Below, piece by piece: positions 1 through 5,872 of a stretch of DNA of 10,185 nucleotides. The notes beneath the pieces are model-generated. The model was not told the DNA's origin, did no database searches, and saw nothing but the letters and a program-made list of their open reading frames with translations. This DNA comes from Acidobacteriota bacterium (lineage in GTDB: Bacteria; Acidobacteriota; Terriglobia; 20CM-2-55-15), in assembly GCA_003223895.1 (NCBI GenBank), contig QHXD01000035.1, positions 2,880 to 13,064 of the forward strand, written 5' to 3'. How positions within the stretch are numbered: position 1 is the first letter of the stretch; each line of letters begins with the position of its first letter. The translations under genes were made by a program, and so were the position numbers.

Positions 1-2
1 CG

Positions 3-152
3 GAGCGTTGCCTGGCTATTGACGAAGTCACTGGCGGGGTAGAGCAAGCCCTTATCGATGGCTCTCGTGAGCGACTGATAAAAATTGCAGTGGTGGCCAT
101 TGCGGCCACGGCGCGCGAATCGGAGGCAGCAAGAGTGACGCAATGGGGGTAA
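3..152 (+). CDS. C-terminal tail of an unidentified ORF (partial)
   Basis: This frame is open from the window edge to a TAA at 150-152, about 49 codons. The readable end includes IAVVAIAATARESEAAR, an Ala-rich, possibly helical stretch. I recognise no family. It ends 7 bases before the ATG of the receiver fragment at 160, so it could be the last part of an upstream signalling gene in the same operon. With so little sequence it could also be a chance open frame. Confidence 0.25.
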   Translation, partial: ERCLAIDEVTGGVEQALIDGSRERLIKIAVVAIAATARESEAARVTQWG

Positions 153-159
153 GACTGCG

Positions 160-306
160 ATGGCGAAGCCACTTCAAGGCTTGCGAGTCTTGCTCGTTGA
201 GGACGATCCGGATACACGGGAGATGATTGCTCTCGCCTTGCAGAGGTTGGGAGCTTCGGTGGCTCAAGTATCCTCAACAGGGACAAAAGACAGAAGAGGA
301 GTCTGA
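160..306 (+). pseudogene. Truncated response-regulator receiver domain
   Basis: The ATG at 160 opens a 48-residue frame starting MAKPLQGLRVLLVEDDPDTR. LRVLLVEDDPDTREM is the classic first beta strand and acidic pocket of a CheY-like receiver, and LALQRLGASV fits helix 1 and the start of strand 2. After about residue 39 the similarity stops and the frame ends at TGA 304-306. The phosphoacceptor Asp, the Thr/Ser and Lys positions and any output domain are all absent. A full receiver needs about 115-120 residues, so this is a 5' remnant that cannot be phosphorylated. The upstream GGGGGT could serve as a weak ribosome site. The break near 275-285 looks like a deletion or recombination junction. 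The receiver identity is clear from the motif; that it is a dead remnant is inferred. Confidence 0.7.
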
Positions 307-575
307 CAATGACTAACAGATTATGAGTGATAACTACCTCAGGGTCCTGTGGACATGCGGCATGGGCGATGCGTGTACGAATGCTACTCGGCCGGGCACC
401 CATGACGAACACAGCGCAGCCAGCGCGTGCTGCGCCGGGGTTGAGAACCCTGAACACGGTCTGATAACGTCCAGCGCGCCCGGATCCAAGGCCACCGGTG
501 TTGTGCCGTCCGGCAAGATCACGCTCGGCGCAAAGCCCAGCGATATAAAAGGCCGTTGAAAGGAACAAACGGAAG

Positions 576-903
576 TTATCCGCTGAAATACTCCGCAATT
601 ACGACACGGTCGCCGTTGCCAAACTTGATGTCGATGACCGTGGGGTACTTATTTACCCGATCCTTGTTGGCTTCAGTGGGAACTTGGCGAGCATCTTTGT
701 AGTCGAACGAAGACGTTGCCCGAAAGTAGAGCAGCATTGCAGATCCGCTGCCCGCAATTTTGATTGCTGCCGGGGAAAGGTCCGATATTTCCCCAACGAT
801 TCGAAGAATTTCCAGTAGCGGTCGTGTAAACCGCGCGGACTGTAGTGTCTGCCTCATGCCATTTAGCAAGATGGGCAACGGCATCCTCTTTAGAAATATC
901 CAT
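576..903 (-). pseudogene. Small conserved-looking hypothetical gene with a +1 frameshift
   Basis: Two overlapping minus-strand frames join into one plausible protein. The first runs from ATG at 903 (MDISKEDAVAHLAKWHEADT) to GNSS at 802. Skipping one base (801) continues as IVGEISDLSPAAIKIAG in the second frame, to a TAA at 576-578. The rebuilt protein has 108 residues and a well-behaved composition, while each frame alone gives poor sequence past the join. The second half carries LLYFRATSSFDYKDAR and ends with GDRVVIAEYFSG. I do not know a function; it looks cytosolic, with no signal peptide or membrane segment. An in-frame ATG further upstream at 939 is possible, but MDIS is the more natural start. 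The extra base may be a real mutation or a sequencing error. It is divergent from the hydrolase at 1084. Confidence 0.6.
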
Positions 904-1015
904 TCGTTCTATTGTAGAGATATTGCGGGTTGTGATCACTCTCTTCGATTGGATTGCCGCAAAACAAAGGGCGGCTCATCCCGTACCGGATCCTACCTGT
1001 TCCGGGAGGAATCCG

Positions 1016-1087
1016 ATGAAGTCTTCGGCCCGCCGAAGAAGTACAGCTTGCGCGGACTGTGCCCGCCGCGATCAAATAGCGGTGTGA
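1016..1087 (+). CDS. Possible 23-residue leader peptide overlapping the hydrolase start
   Basis: The ATG at 1016 has the best Shine-Dalgarno in this area, GGGAGGA at 1004-1010, five bases upstream. The frame reads MKSSARRRSTACADCARRD and stops at TGA 1085-1087. That stop overlaps the GTG start of the hydrolase (1084-1086) in a GTGA arrangement typical of translational coupling. The hydrolase start itself has no good ribosome site, so ribosomes ending here could re-initiate on it. The peptide is Arg-rich with a C-x2-C pair. Alternatively the short frame is accidental and the hydrolase uses another start. Confidence 0.4.
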   Translation: MKSSARRRSTACADCARRDQIAV

Positions 1088-1734
1088 GAACTATCTCGGT
1101 CGAGACATCCACTCACGGCCTCGCCCTGATCAGGGACGCAACCATTTCATCTTTTTCTTTGCGTTTACTGGTTGGATTCCACGGCTACGCGCAAAGTGCA
1201 GAGGATATGCTCGCCGAACTCGAACTCGTTCCCGGAAGTGAACGATGGACCCTCGTATCGGTGCAAGGGCTGCACCGTTTCTACTCGCGCGGTCATGAGA
1301 AAGTCGTCGCGAGTTGGATGACGCGTCAGGATCGCGAGCAGGCAATCGCGGACAACCTCGGCTACGTCAATCGCGTCGTCAACGCGCTTCTTGCTGACGC
1401 GCCTGCGCCACCGGTCATCTTCGTGGGGTTTTCGCAGGGCGTCGCGATGGCCTACCGTGCCGCAGTTCTGGGCGCCCACAGGGCTCGGGGCATCATCGCT
1501 ATTGGCGGTGACGTGCCTCCCGATGTTAAGGCGGCTCCCGCCGACCGATTCCCATCAATCCTTATCGCGGCTGGCGAGAGCGATAATTGGTACACGTCAG
1601 CGAAAGTTGAGGCCGACGAGCTGTTCCTGCGTTCGCATGGGATACGGAGCGAGGTCTTTCGCTACCGCGGCGGGCATGAGTGGACGGCTGAACTACGTGA
1701 GCGAGTGCATCAGCTGCTCGAACGACTGGCCTGA
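1084..1734 (+). CDS. Alpha/beta hydrolase, phospholipase/carboxylesterase-like
   Basis: This 216-residue protein belongs to the compact phospholipase/carboxylesterase group of alpha/beta hydrolases, which hydrolyse ester bonds of small acyl substrates. Visible landmarks are LLVGFHGYAQ (28-37, strand and oxyanion turn), the nucleophile elbow GFSQG with Ser117, GESD with Asp167 as the likely acid, and GGHEW with His198 as the catalytic base. All three triad residues are in the expected order and the length is normal. No signal peptide is seen, so it is probably cytosolic. The frame stays open upstream to 760, but that stretch is antisense to the broken minus-strand gene and does not resemble the family. 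The GTG at 1084 gives a natural N-terminus and overlaps the leader ORF stop. Family is clear; the substrate cannot be told. Downstream lies the tRNA remnant. Confidence 0.88.
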   Translation: MRTISVETSTHGLALIRDATISSFSLRLLVGFHGYAQSAEDMLAELELVPGSERWTLVSVQGLHRFYSRGHEKVVASWMTRQDREQAIADNLGYVNRVVNALLADAPAPPVIFVGFSQGVAMAYRAAVLGAHRARGIIAIGGDVPPDVKAAPADRFPSILIAAGESDNWYTSAKVEADELFLRSHGIRSEVFRYRGGHEWTAELRERVHQLLERLA

Positions 1735-1840
1735 TGGGTTTTTCCTCCGCAGGGTGGGTGCCACAATTTGTCCTGGTTTGTTCACGATTTGGCCAAAGTA
1801 ACTTTATTAAACCATTGATACTACAGGGCCGCTCCGCAAA

Positions 1841-1882
1841 TTCACACGCAGGAGGTCATCGGTTTGAGCCCGGTCGGTCCCA
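1841..1882 (+). tRNA. 3' fragment of a tRNA, reading as tRNA-Val(CAC)
   Basis: The stretch fits tRNA positions 32-73. It has an anticodon loop TTCACAC (1841-1847, anticodon CAC), the 3' anticodon stem GCAGG, variable loop AGGTC, T stem ATCGG/CCGGT around loop TTTGAGC, acceptor strand CGGTCCC and discriminator A1882. The 5' anticodon stem should be CCTGC, but the bases there are GCAAA, and no D arm or GGGACCG acceptor strand lies upstream. Position 56 is T instead of the nearly invariant C, as expected of a copy no longer under selection. An intrinsic terminator follows, as after a normal tRNA gene. The clean start at the anticodon loop suggests a former integration site. No second copy is seen in the window. 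Confidence 0.6.
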
Positions 1883-1897
1883 CTTCGAATCAAACGT

Positions 1898-1931
1898 GGC
1901 TCGGCATTTCGCCGGGCCTTTGCTCATTTTT
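1898..1931 (+). terminator. Intrinsic terminator after the tRNA remnant
   Basis: GGCTCGGC (1898-1905) pairs along 8 bp, with one G-T pair, with GCCGGGCC (1911-1918) around the loop ATTTC. It is followed by a T-rich tail, TTTGCTCATTTTT. It lies 15 bases after the tRNA remnant and probably ended the original tRNA transcript. It can now also end transcription from the hydrolase gene. Confidence 0.75.
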
Positions 1932-2247
1932 GGTGCATCGCCGCCGAACAAATATCGCAAGCTTGCAGCCAGTCTGCCACCGTAGAACCGGTCCTGACTG
2001 GCAGAAAACGAACGATCACTCTGGGCGAGGGCTACTTTTACCAGTGTCGACGCGGGGAGGCGATGTTCTGGAGTTTGTTGTAAGTTCTTCCCCCACAAGA
2101 GCCTCGTTTAGTGTATTATTAGATCGGCGATACTCAAGTCGCCAAATTTCAACTGTTCGGCAGCCTCCTGATCCTGACCGGTTATCGATTGTTCTTAATC
2201 CTTACCGCAAAGTCCCGGAAGTTTCCTTACAAGTTAGGTGAATCAAA
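1932..2247 (+). other. Gene-free stretch: likely leader/promoter region of the RRM gene
   Basis: No convincing coding frame is seen. It holds a dyad in which GCCAGTC (1968-1974) pairs with GACTGGC (1996-2002); an alternative stem, TCTGCCA (1973-1979) with TGGCAGA (1999-2005), shares bases with it. GGCGA (2126-2130) and TCGCC (2139-2143) form a short hairpin. TATTAT at 2114-2119 could be a -10 element, giving a leader of roughly 120 nt for the RRM gene, but I see no good -35 at the right spacing. A leader regulated at RNA level would suit an RNA-binding protein, but this is inference. Confidence 0.35.
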
Positions 2248-2550
2248 TTGTCCAAAAAATTGTTTGTTGGAAACCTTTCTTTCCAAACGACCGAGAACGA
2301 TATTACTGACGCCTTTGCGCACTGTGGCGCCGTGGAAGCTGTGAGCATCATTACTGATCGCGATACAGGCCGCTCGAAAGGCTTTGGGTTTGTAACGATG
2401 TCCGAAGAAGATGCGGCCAAAGCGATCGCGCAATTGAATGGGTCGCAGCTTGACGGCCGCGCCCTGACCGTCAACGAAGCGAAACCTATGGTGAGAAGAG
2501 ACTTCAACGGCGGTGGCCGGAATAGTGGCGGCGGACGCAACAGATATTGA
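2248..2550 (+). CDS. Small RRM-domain RNA-binding protein
   Basis: The 100-residue protein is one RNA recognition motif plus a short tail. RNP2 is LFVGNL (5-10) and RNP1 is KGFGFVTM (44-51); the aromatic residues that stack on RNA are present in both. The domain ends near residue 80 with ALTVNEAKP, followed by a Gly/Arg/Asn-rich tail (NGGGRNSGGGRNRY) that may help bind RNA without specificity. This is the bacterial single-RRM type, like the cyanobacterial Rbp proteins, often linked to cold or stress responses. The start is TTG at 2248: it gives the standard beginning MSKKLFVGNL, and AGGTG (2236-2240) lies at a suitable distance. A weak start with a long leader hints at controlled expression. 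The LIM-like knuckle gene follows 58 bases later, probably co-transcribed. RNA targets are unknown. Confidence 0.92.
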   Translation: MSKKLFVGNLSFQTTENDITDAFAHCGAVEAVSIITDRDTGRSKGFGFVTMSEEDAAKAIAQLNGSQLDGRALTVNEAKPMVRRDFNGGGRNSGGGRNRY

Positions 2551-2608
2551 GATTTAACAGACCTGATCCGGACTACGACTCGATATTGATAGAAGAAGGA
2601 GAGTCTTC

Positions 2609-2761
2609 ATGAAAGCAGCCAAAGTCGAAATCTCAAAGCCGGACTTCAAAGTCTGGTGCGAATCCTGTTGTCTTCGGATCGCCCCCTTAGAAGAACGAAC
2701 GGTGGTTCGGGACAAGGCGTATCACCCACGCTGCTACTCTAAGCTCTTCCCGAAAGCGTGA
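2609..2761 (+). CDS. 50-residue protein with a single LIM-type zinc knuckle
   Basis: The ATG at 2609 has a strong ribosome site (GGAGAG, 2598-2603) and opens 50 codons ending at TGA 2759-2761. The ligand pattern is Cys17-x2-Cys20-x18-His39-x2-Cys42, which fits the first finger of a LIM domain (C-x2-C-x16-23-H-x2-C). The match extends to the Ile after the CxxC and to AYHPRCY around the HxxC. An extra Cys21 adjoins the second ligand. LIM domains have two such fingers; here the protein ends right after the first, so it is a half-LIM zinc-binding module, probably for protein or nucleic-acid contact. It lies 58 bases after the RRM gene on the same strand, before a shared terminator, so a joint transcript and related role are likely. 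The function is unknown. A rubredoxin-like or other zinc ribbon is less likely because of the His ligand. Confidence 0.8.
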   Translation: MKAAKVEISKPDFKVWCESCCLRIAPLEERTVVRDKAYHPRCYSKLFPKA

Positions 2762-2785
2762 CGGCAGGACTGTTCTTGCAGATTC

Positions 2786-2822
2786 AAAATGCCTCGCCGG
2801 TCTATGACCGCCGAGGCATTTT
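2786..2822. terminator. Strong bidirectional terminator between convergent genes
   Basis: AAAATGCCTCG (2786-2796) pairs fully with CGAGGCATTTT (2812-2822). After one C-C mismatch the stem continues as CGGTC/GACCG around the 3-base loop TAT. The A/T ends give a U-rich tract on either strand. It closes the RRM/zinc-knuckle transcript on the plus strand and the hypothetical gene 2917-3465 on the minus strand. Confidence 0.88.
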
Positions 2823-2916
2823 GGTTTCACACTCCTACTGTTGTGACCGGATTCTTGATCGATGATACGCGACATACCTCCGGGCATGCTTCTCTGGTTC
2901 ACCGGCTATGTGCTGG

Positions 2917-3465
2917 TCAGTTTACCGAATTCTGCGAACCGCCCAGTTCGGAATCATCGTCGGGGTTGGAGATAGCGGCCAGCACCTCCAACAAACAATC
3001 TTCCAACTGCGCTCCCAGTTGAAAGAACCCGTCTGGCGAAAATAAATAGTGCTTTGGGTTTGGGCGGTAGGAGCCATGGACAATCTGGCCGTCCTTCACG
3101 TCAAACTCACCGAAGATATCCTCCGTTGGGACTTCACGAACTGGACCTTGAGGGGCGCGTGTCCGCTGATCGAGGACGTACAGCGTCCCGTCGCCCAGGC
3201 GCCGGGCGTCCGCAATCAGATCCGATACCCAGGGGCCGCGGCGTGCGATCACGCCCTGCATCAAGTCAACAAACACGCTGTTCGCCGCGAAATTACCGGG
3301 CGTAATGGCTTCGCCTGGTTCCAACGGACGAAGGAGAGCACCAATGATCCACTCTGAAAGGATTCCCTCGGCCGTAAACAATCGCCCCTTGTCGATGCAG
3401 GTGACGTAGTCCCTGGTTCCTTCCGGCAAATCGATTCGCATTACCCCGATTGGCAATTTCGTCAT
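2917..3465 (-). CDS. Hypothetical protein, 182 residues
   Basis: A full-length minus-strand frame with normal codon use, from ATG at 3465 to a stop at 2917. I do not recognise the family. Features are an acidic globular composition, no signal peptide or membrane segment, and a C-terminal half with DIFGEFDVKDGQIVHGSYRP and FSPDGFFQLGAQLEDCLLEV, the latter likely an amphipathic helix. The last 15 residues (from about NPDDDSELGG) look disordered. The start at 3465 lacks a clear ribosome site. A second ATG eight codons in (MRIDLPEG) is possible but is crowded by its upstream GGGG. It is divergent from the amidohydrolase, sharing about 110 bases of upstream DNA, and ends at the two-way terminator. 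Confidence 0.75.
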   Translation of the reverse strand: MTKLPIGVMRIDLPEGTRDYVTCIDKGRLFTAEGILSEWIIGALLRPLEPGEAITPGNFAANSVFVDLMQGVIARRGPWVSDLIADARRLGDGTLYVLDQRTRAPQGPVREVPTEDIFGEFDVKDGQIVHGSYRPNPKHYLFSPDGFFQLGAQLEDCLLEVLAAISNPDDDSELGGSQNSVN

Positions 3466-3575
3466 ATGAAGAAATGGTGCCAGCGTTGAGGCTTTAAAAC
3501 AAATGCAGATTTAACGGATTTCTGATGGAATGCGGTAAAGTCGTCGCGGGCAAATGGACAAGTGAGGATAAACAT

Positions 3576-4817
3576 ATGGTTGCGAAATCAGGATTGTGGA
3601 TTCTTCTGGTCGCCGGCTTGATATTGCCTGAAGTGGCTCGAGCGCAAGAGCGGCCTACTGTAATCCGGGCAACGACGTTACTCGATGGCAAAGGTGGGGT
3701 TACCCGCAATGTGAGTATCGTCGTCCAGGGAACGCGTATCACCAGGATCGACCCAGCCGCTCAAGGCACGACGTACGATCTGAAAGGATTGACCGTCATG
3801 CCTGGATGGATCGATACGCATGTCCACATCGATGCTCATTTCGATCCCAATGGGAAGAGCCATGATGCCGCCCTCTCCAGGGACGAAACGCCGGAACAGA
3901 CCATGCTCTATGCCGTCGAGAATGCGTACAACGTGCTGATGGCCGGGTTCACTACCGTGCAGAGCGTCGGATCCCCAGGCGACCGGGACCTTCGGAATGC
4001 GATTGCACGCGGAACAATTCCAGGTCCACGGTTGCTCACTTCATTGCGGCCTGTAAATGAAACGACTGGGACTCCCGAACAAATTCGCGCGTTCGTCCGG
4101 CAGGTCGTGGCTGATGGAGCAGACTTGATCAAAATCTTTGCGACGAAAAGTATCCGCGAAGGGGGCGGTCCCATCTTGACGCAGGCACAAGTCGATGCTG
4201 CTTGCGGCGAGGCGAGATCTTTGGGTAAGCGCGCCATCGTTCACGCTCAGGGTCCCGAGGGAGCCAGGGCTGCGGTCCTCGCCGGTTGCACGTCAGTCGA
4301 GCATGGATACCGGCTGACCGATGAGGTATTAGACCTGATGGCGCAACACGGAACCTACTATGATCCCAATTTCGGGCTCTTGCTTCACAATTACATCGAG
4401 AACAAAGAGAAATTTCTGGGCATAGGAAATTTCAACGAAGAAGGATTCGAATACATGCAGAAGGGCATCCCGATCGGGATCGACACGTTCAAGCGCGCTA
4501 TGAACCGCAAAATCAAAATGGTTTTCGGTACCGACGTCGGAGCAGGAGGGCTCGGAAGAAACTTTGAGGAGTTCATCTATCGGATCAGGGACGGCGGTCA
4601 ACCACCGATGGAAGCAATCATTTCTGCAACTTCTCGGGCAGCGGAATCGATCCGGATGCAGGATAAGATCGGAACACTCGCCCCCAGTATGGAAGCCGAC
4701 ATCATCGCGGTGGATGGCAATCCTCTCGACGACGTTACGGCCTTCCGGCGCGTTGTCTTCGTCATGAAAGGCGGGAAAGTCTACAGAAACGTCGCACCCG
4801 GCCGCACAAGCAATTAA
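3576..4817 (+). CDS. Secreted metal-dependent amidohydrolase (prolidase / imidazolonepropionase-like)
   Basis: The 413-residue protein begins with a signal peptide (hydrophobic core LWILLVAGLIL, likely cut after ARA at 23), so it acts in the periplasm or outside. The amidohydrolase TIM barrel shows the full metal site: HVH (His82, His84) after MPGWIDT, Lys186 in LIKIFAT as the probable carboxylated bridge, His223 in IVHAQG, His243 in VEHGY and Asp320 in FGTDVG. The N- and C-terminal stretches (LLDGKG, ADIIAVDGNPL) form the usual small beta domain. Relatives include Xaa-Pro and Xaa-Arg dipeptidases and imidazolonepropionase-like enzymes; with export, hydrolysis of a C-capped amino acid or dipeptide is most likely. 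The start at 3576 is preferred over 3525 because it has GAGGA at proper spacing and gives a clean signal peptide. It is convergent with the dioxygenase, 14 bases apart. Confidence 0.9.
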   Translation: MVAKSGLWILLVAGLILPEVARAQERPTVIRATTLLDGKGGVTRNVSIVVQGTRITRIDPAAQGTTYDLKGLTVMPGWIDTHVHIDAHFDPNGKSHDAALSRDETPEQTMLYAVENAYNVLMAGFTTVQSVGSPGDRDLRNAIARGTIPGPRLLTSLRPVNETTGTPEQIRAFVRQVVADGADLIKIFATKSIREGGGPILTQAQVDAACGEARSLGKRAIVHAQGPEGARAAVLAGCTSVEHGYRLTDEVLDLMAQHGTYYDPNFGLLLHNYIENKEKFLGIGNFNEEGFEYMQKGIPIGIDTFKRAMNRKIKMVFGTDVGAGGLGRNFEEFIYRIRDGGQPPMEAIISATSRAAESIRMQDKIGTLAPSMEADIIAVDGNPLDDVTAFRRVVFVMKGGKVYRNVAPGRTSN

Positions 4818-4831
4818 TAAAAAGGCGCCGC

Positions 4832-5782
4832 TTACGGGCAGACGCGGTGCATTAGCTTTTCCGGCGGCGGCTCGCCCCATTGCGAGACCAACCCCTCTTC
4901 GGGAGTCCAGAAATGCGAGCCGCTTTTCACGTTCAAGCGGTCGCTATCGGCCCAGTGCTCGTGCACGCGTCCCCATGGGTCCGCCCAATAGTCGTAAACC
5001 TGGCTGCCCAGCAGGTGCCGGCCGACGCCCCACATATGCTCGTACTTGTTCAACCCGGTCAAGTACTGGTGGTCGACGAACACGGCGTCGATGTCCGGAA
5101 CCTCAAACGAGAAATGGTTGAGGCCAGCCACCGGGCCCTGGTTCATGCAGAAAAACACGTGATGGTCGACATAGATATTGCCGCGGTCGGCCCGGTTGAA
5201 CGATCCGATGACGTTGTTCCTGGTGCCGACGTAGAGGTCATGGGACCGAATGAGCCCAAGCGTGTCACGAAACCACCGAACGGTTTCTTTGACCTTCGGT
5301 GAGGCCATCACGCAATGGCCGATCTTTTTGACCGCCGTCGGCCCCTTCGACGGCCGCATCAATTTACCGGCGCGGCGTAGCGGTTCCTCGCCGGAGTTGG
5401 TCGGATCGCGCTTGACGTTCAGTTGCTTCAGATTCCTGATCCCGTGAACGACCTCGATCTGAAAACCGTTGGGCTCCTTCAGCCGAACCCGCTTGCCGCC
5501 GCCAGGTTCATCCATGGTTTCGATTCCTGACGCGCCGGGAAGCCGGGTGAGCTTCTTCAAGTCATCGAAATTCCGAGCGTAAAACGCCGCGCCGACAAAC
5601 TTCGGGTCGCCTTTTTCCGTGATGTGGATGTGATGGGCGGCGCCCGATCCGCGCATGTAAAGTACGTTGTTGGTGCGCTCGACCTTGACCAATCCGAAAT
5701 GCGTCAGAAACTCTTCCATCACGTCGAGATCCGGTGCCCGTAGCCGCCCATAGGCGATGTCCGTAATCTTGATTACCGCCAT
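4832..5782 (-). CDS. Type I extradiol ring-cleavage dioxygenase (VOC superfamily)
   Basis: This 316-residue protein has the two-domain vicinal-oxygen-chelate layout of catechol 2,3-dioxygenase/BphC enzymes, which cleave catechols next to the diol using Fe(II). The C-terminal domain carries the metal triad in order: His156 (KIGHCVMA), His223 (LNHFSFEV) and Glu275 (RVHEHWAD). The spacing of 67 and 52 residues is close to that of BphC. GVGRHLLGSQVYDYWADPWG (253-272) is the typical active-site segment, with His256 and Tyr263/Tyr265 near the second-shell positions. The N-terminal domain (about 1-115) is the non-catalytic repeat, ending GFQIEVVHG. AGGAGA lies 5 bases before the ATG at 5782. No hydrolase, decarboxylase or ring hydroxylase gene is nearby, so the substrate cannot be told from context. 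It is divergent from the ankyrin protein gene. Confidence 0.9.
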   Translation of the reverse strand: MAVIKITDIAYGRLRAPDLDVMEEFLTHFGLVKVERTNNVLYMRGSGAAHHIHITEKGDPKFVGAAFYARNFDDLKKLTRLPGASGIETMDEPGGGKRVRLKEPNGFQIEVVHGIRNLKQLNVKRDPTNSGEEPLRRAGKLMRPSKGPTAVKKIGHCVMASPKVKETVRWFRDTLGLIRSHDLYVGTRNNVIGSFNRADRGNIYVDHHVFFCMNQGPVAGLNHFSFEVPDIDAVFVDHQYLTGLNKYEHMWGVGRHLLGSQVYDYWADPWGRVHEHWADSDRLNVKSGSHFWTPEEGLVSQWGEPPPEKLMHRVCP

Positions 5783-5872
5783 CGTTTTCTCCTGGACTTA
5801 ACATGAGCATGATTAAATAAGATGTCCGCGAAACGCAAAAAAACTGTATGCTCCGCGAAAATGAGGCCAACC

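Noticed and set aside
414..435. GCGCAGC/GCTGCGC hairpin with an 8-base loop
   Set aside because: Short, GC-rich, no T tract and no gene to regulate; likely chance in GC-rich DNA.
323..559. 78-codon plus-strand ORF with several Cys residues
   Set aside because: No ribosome site, no family resemblance, low-complexity composition, and a competing open frame on the other strand. It is probably chance, so 307-575 is left without a gene.
760..1083. 108-codon N-terminal extension of the hydrolase frame
   Set aside because: It is antisense to the frameshifted gene, has poor composition, and does not resemble the hydrolase family, which begins near the GTG at 1084.
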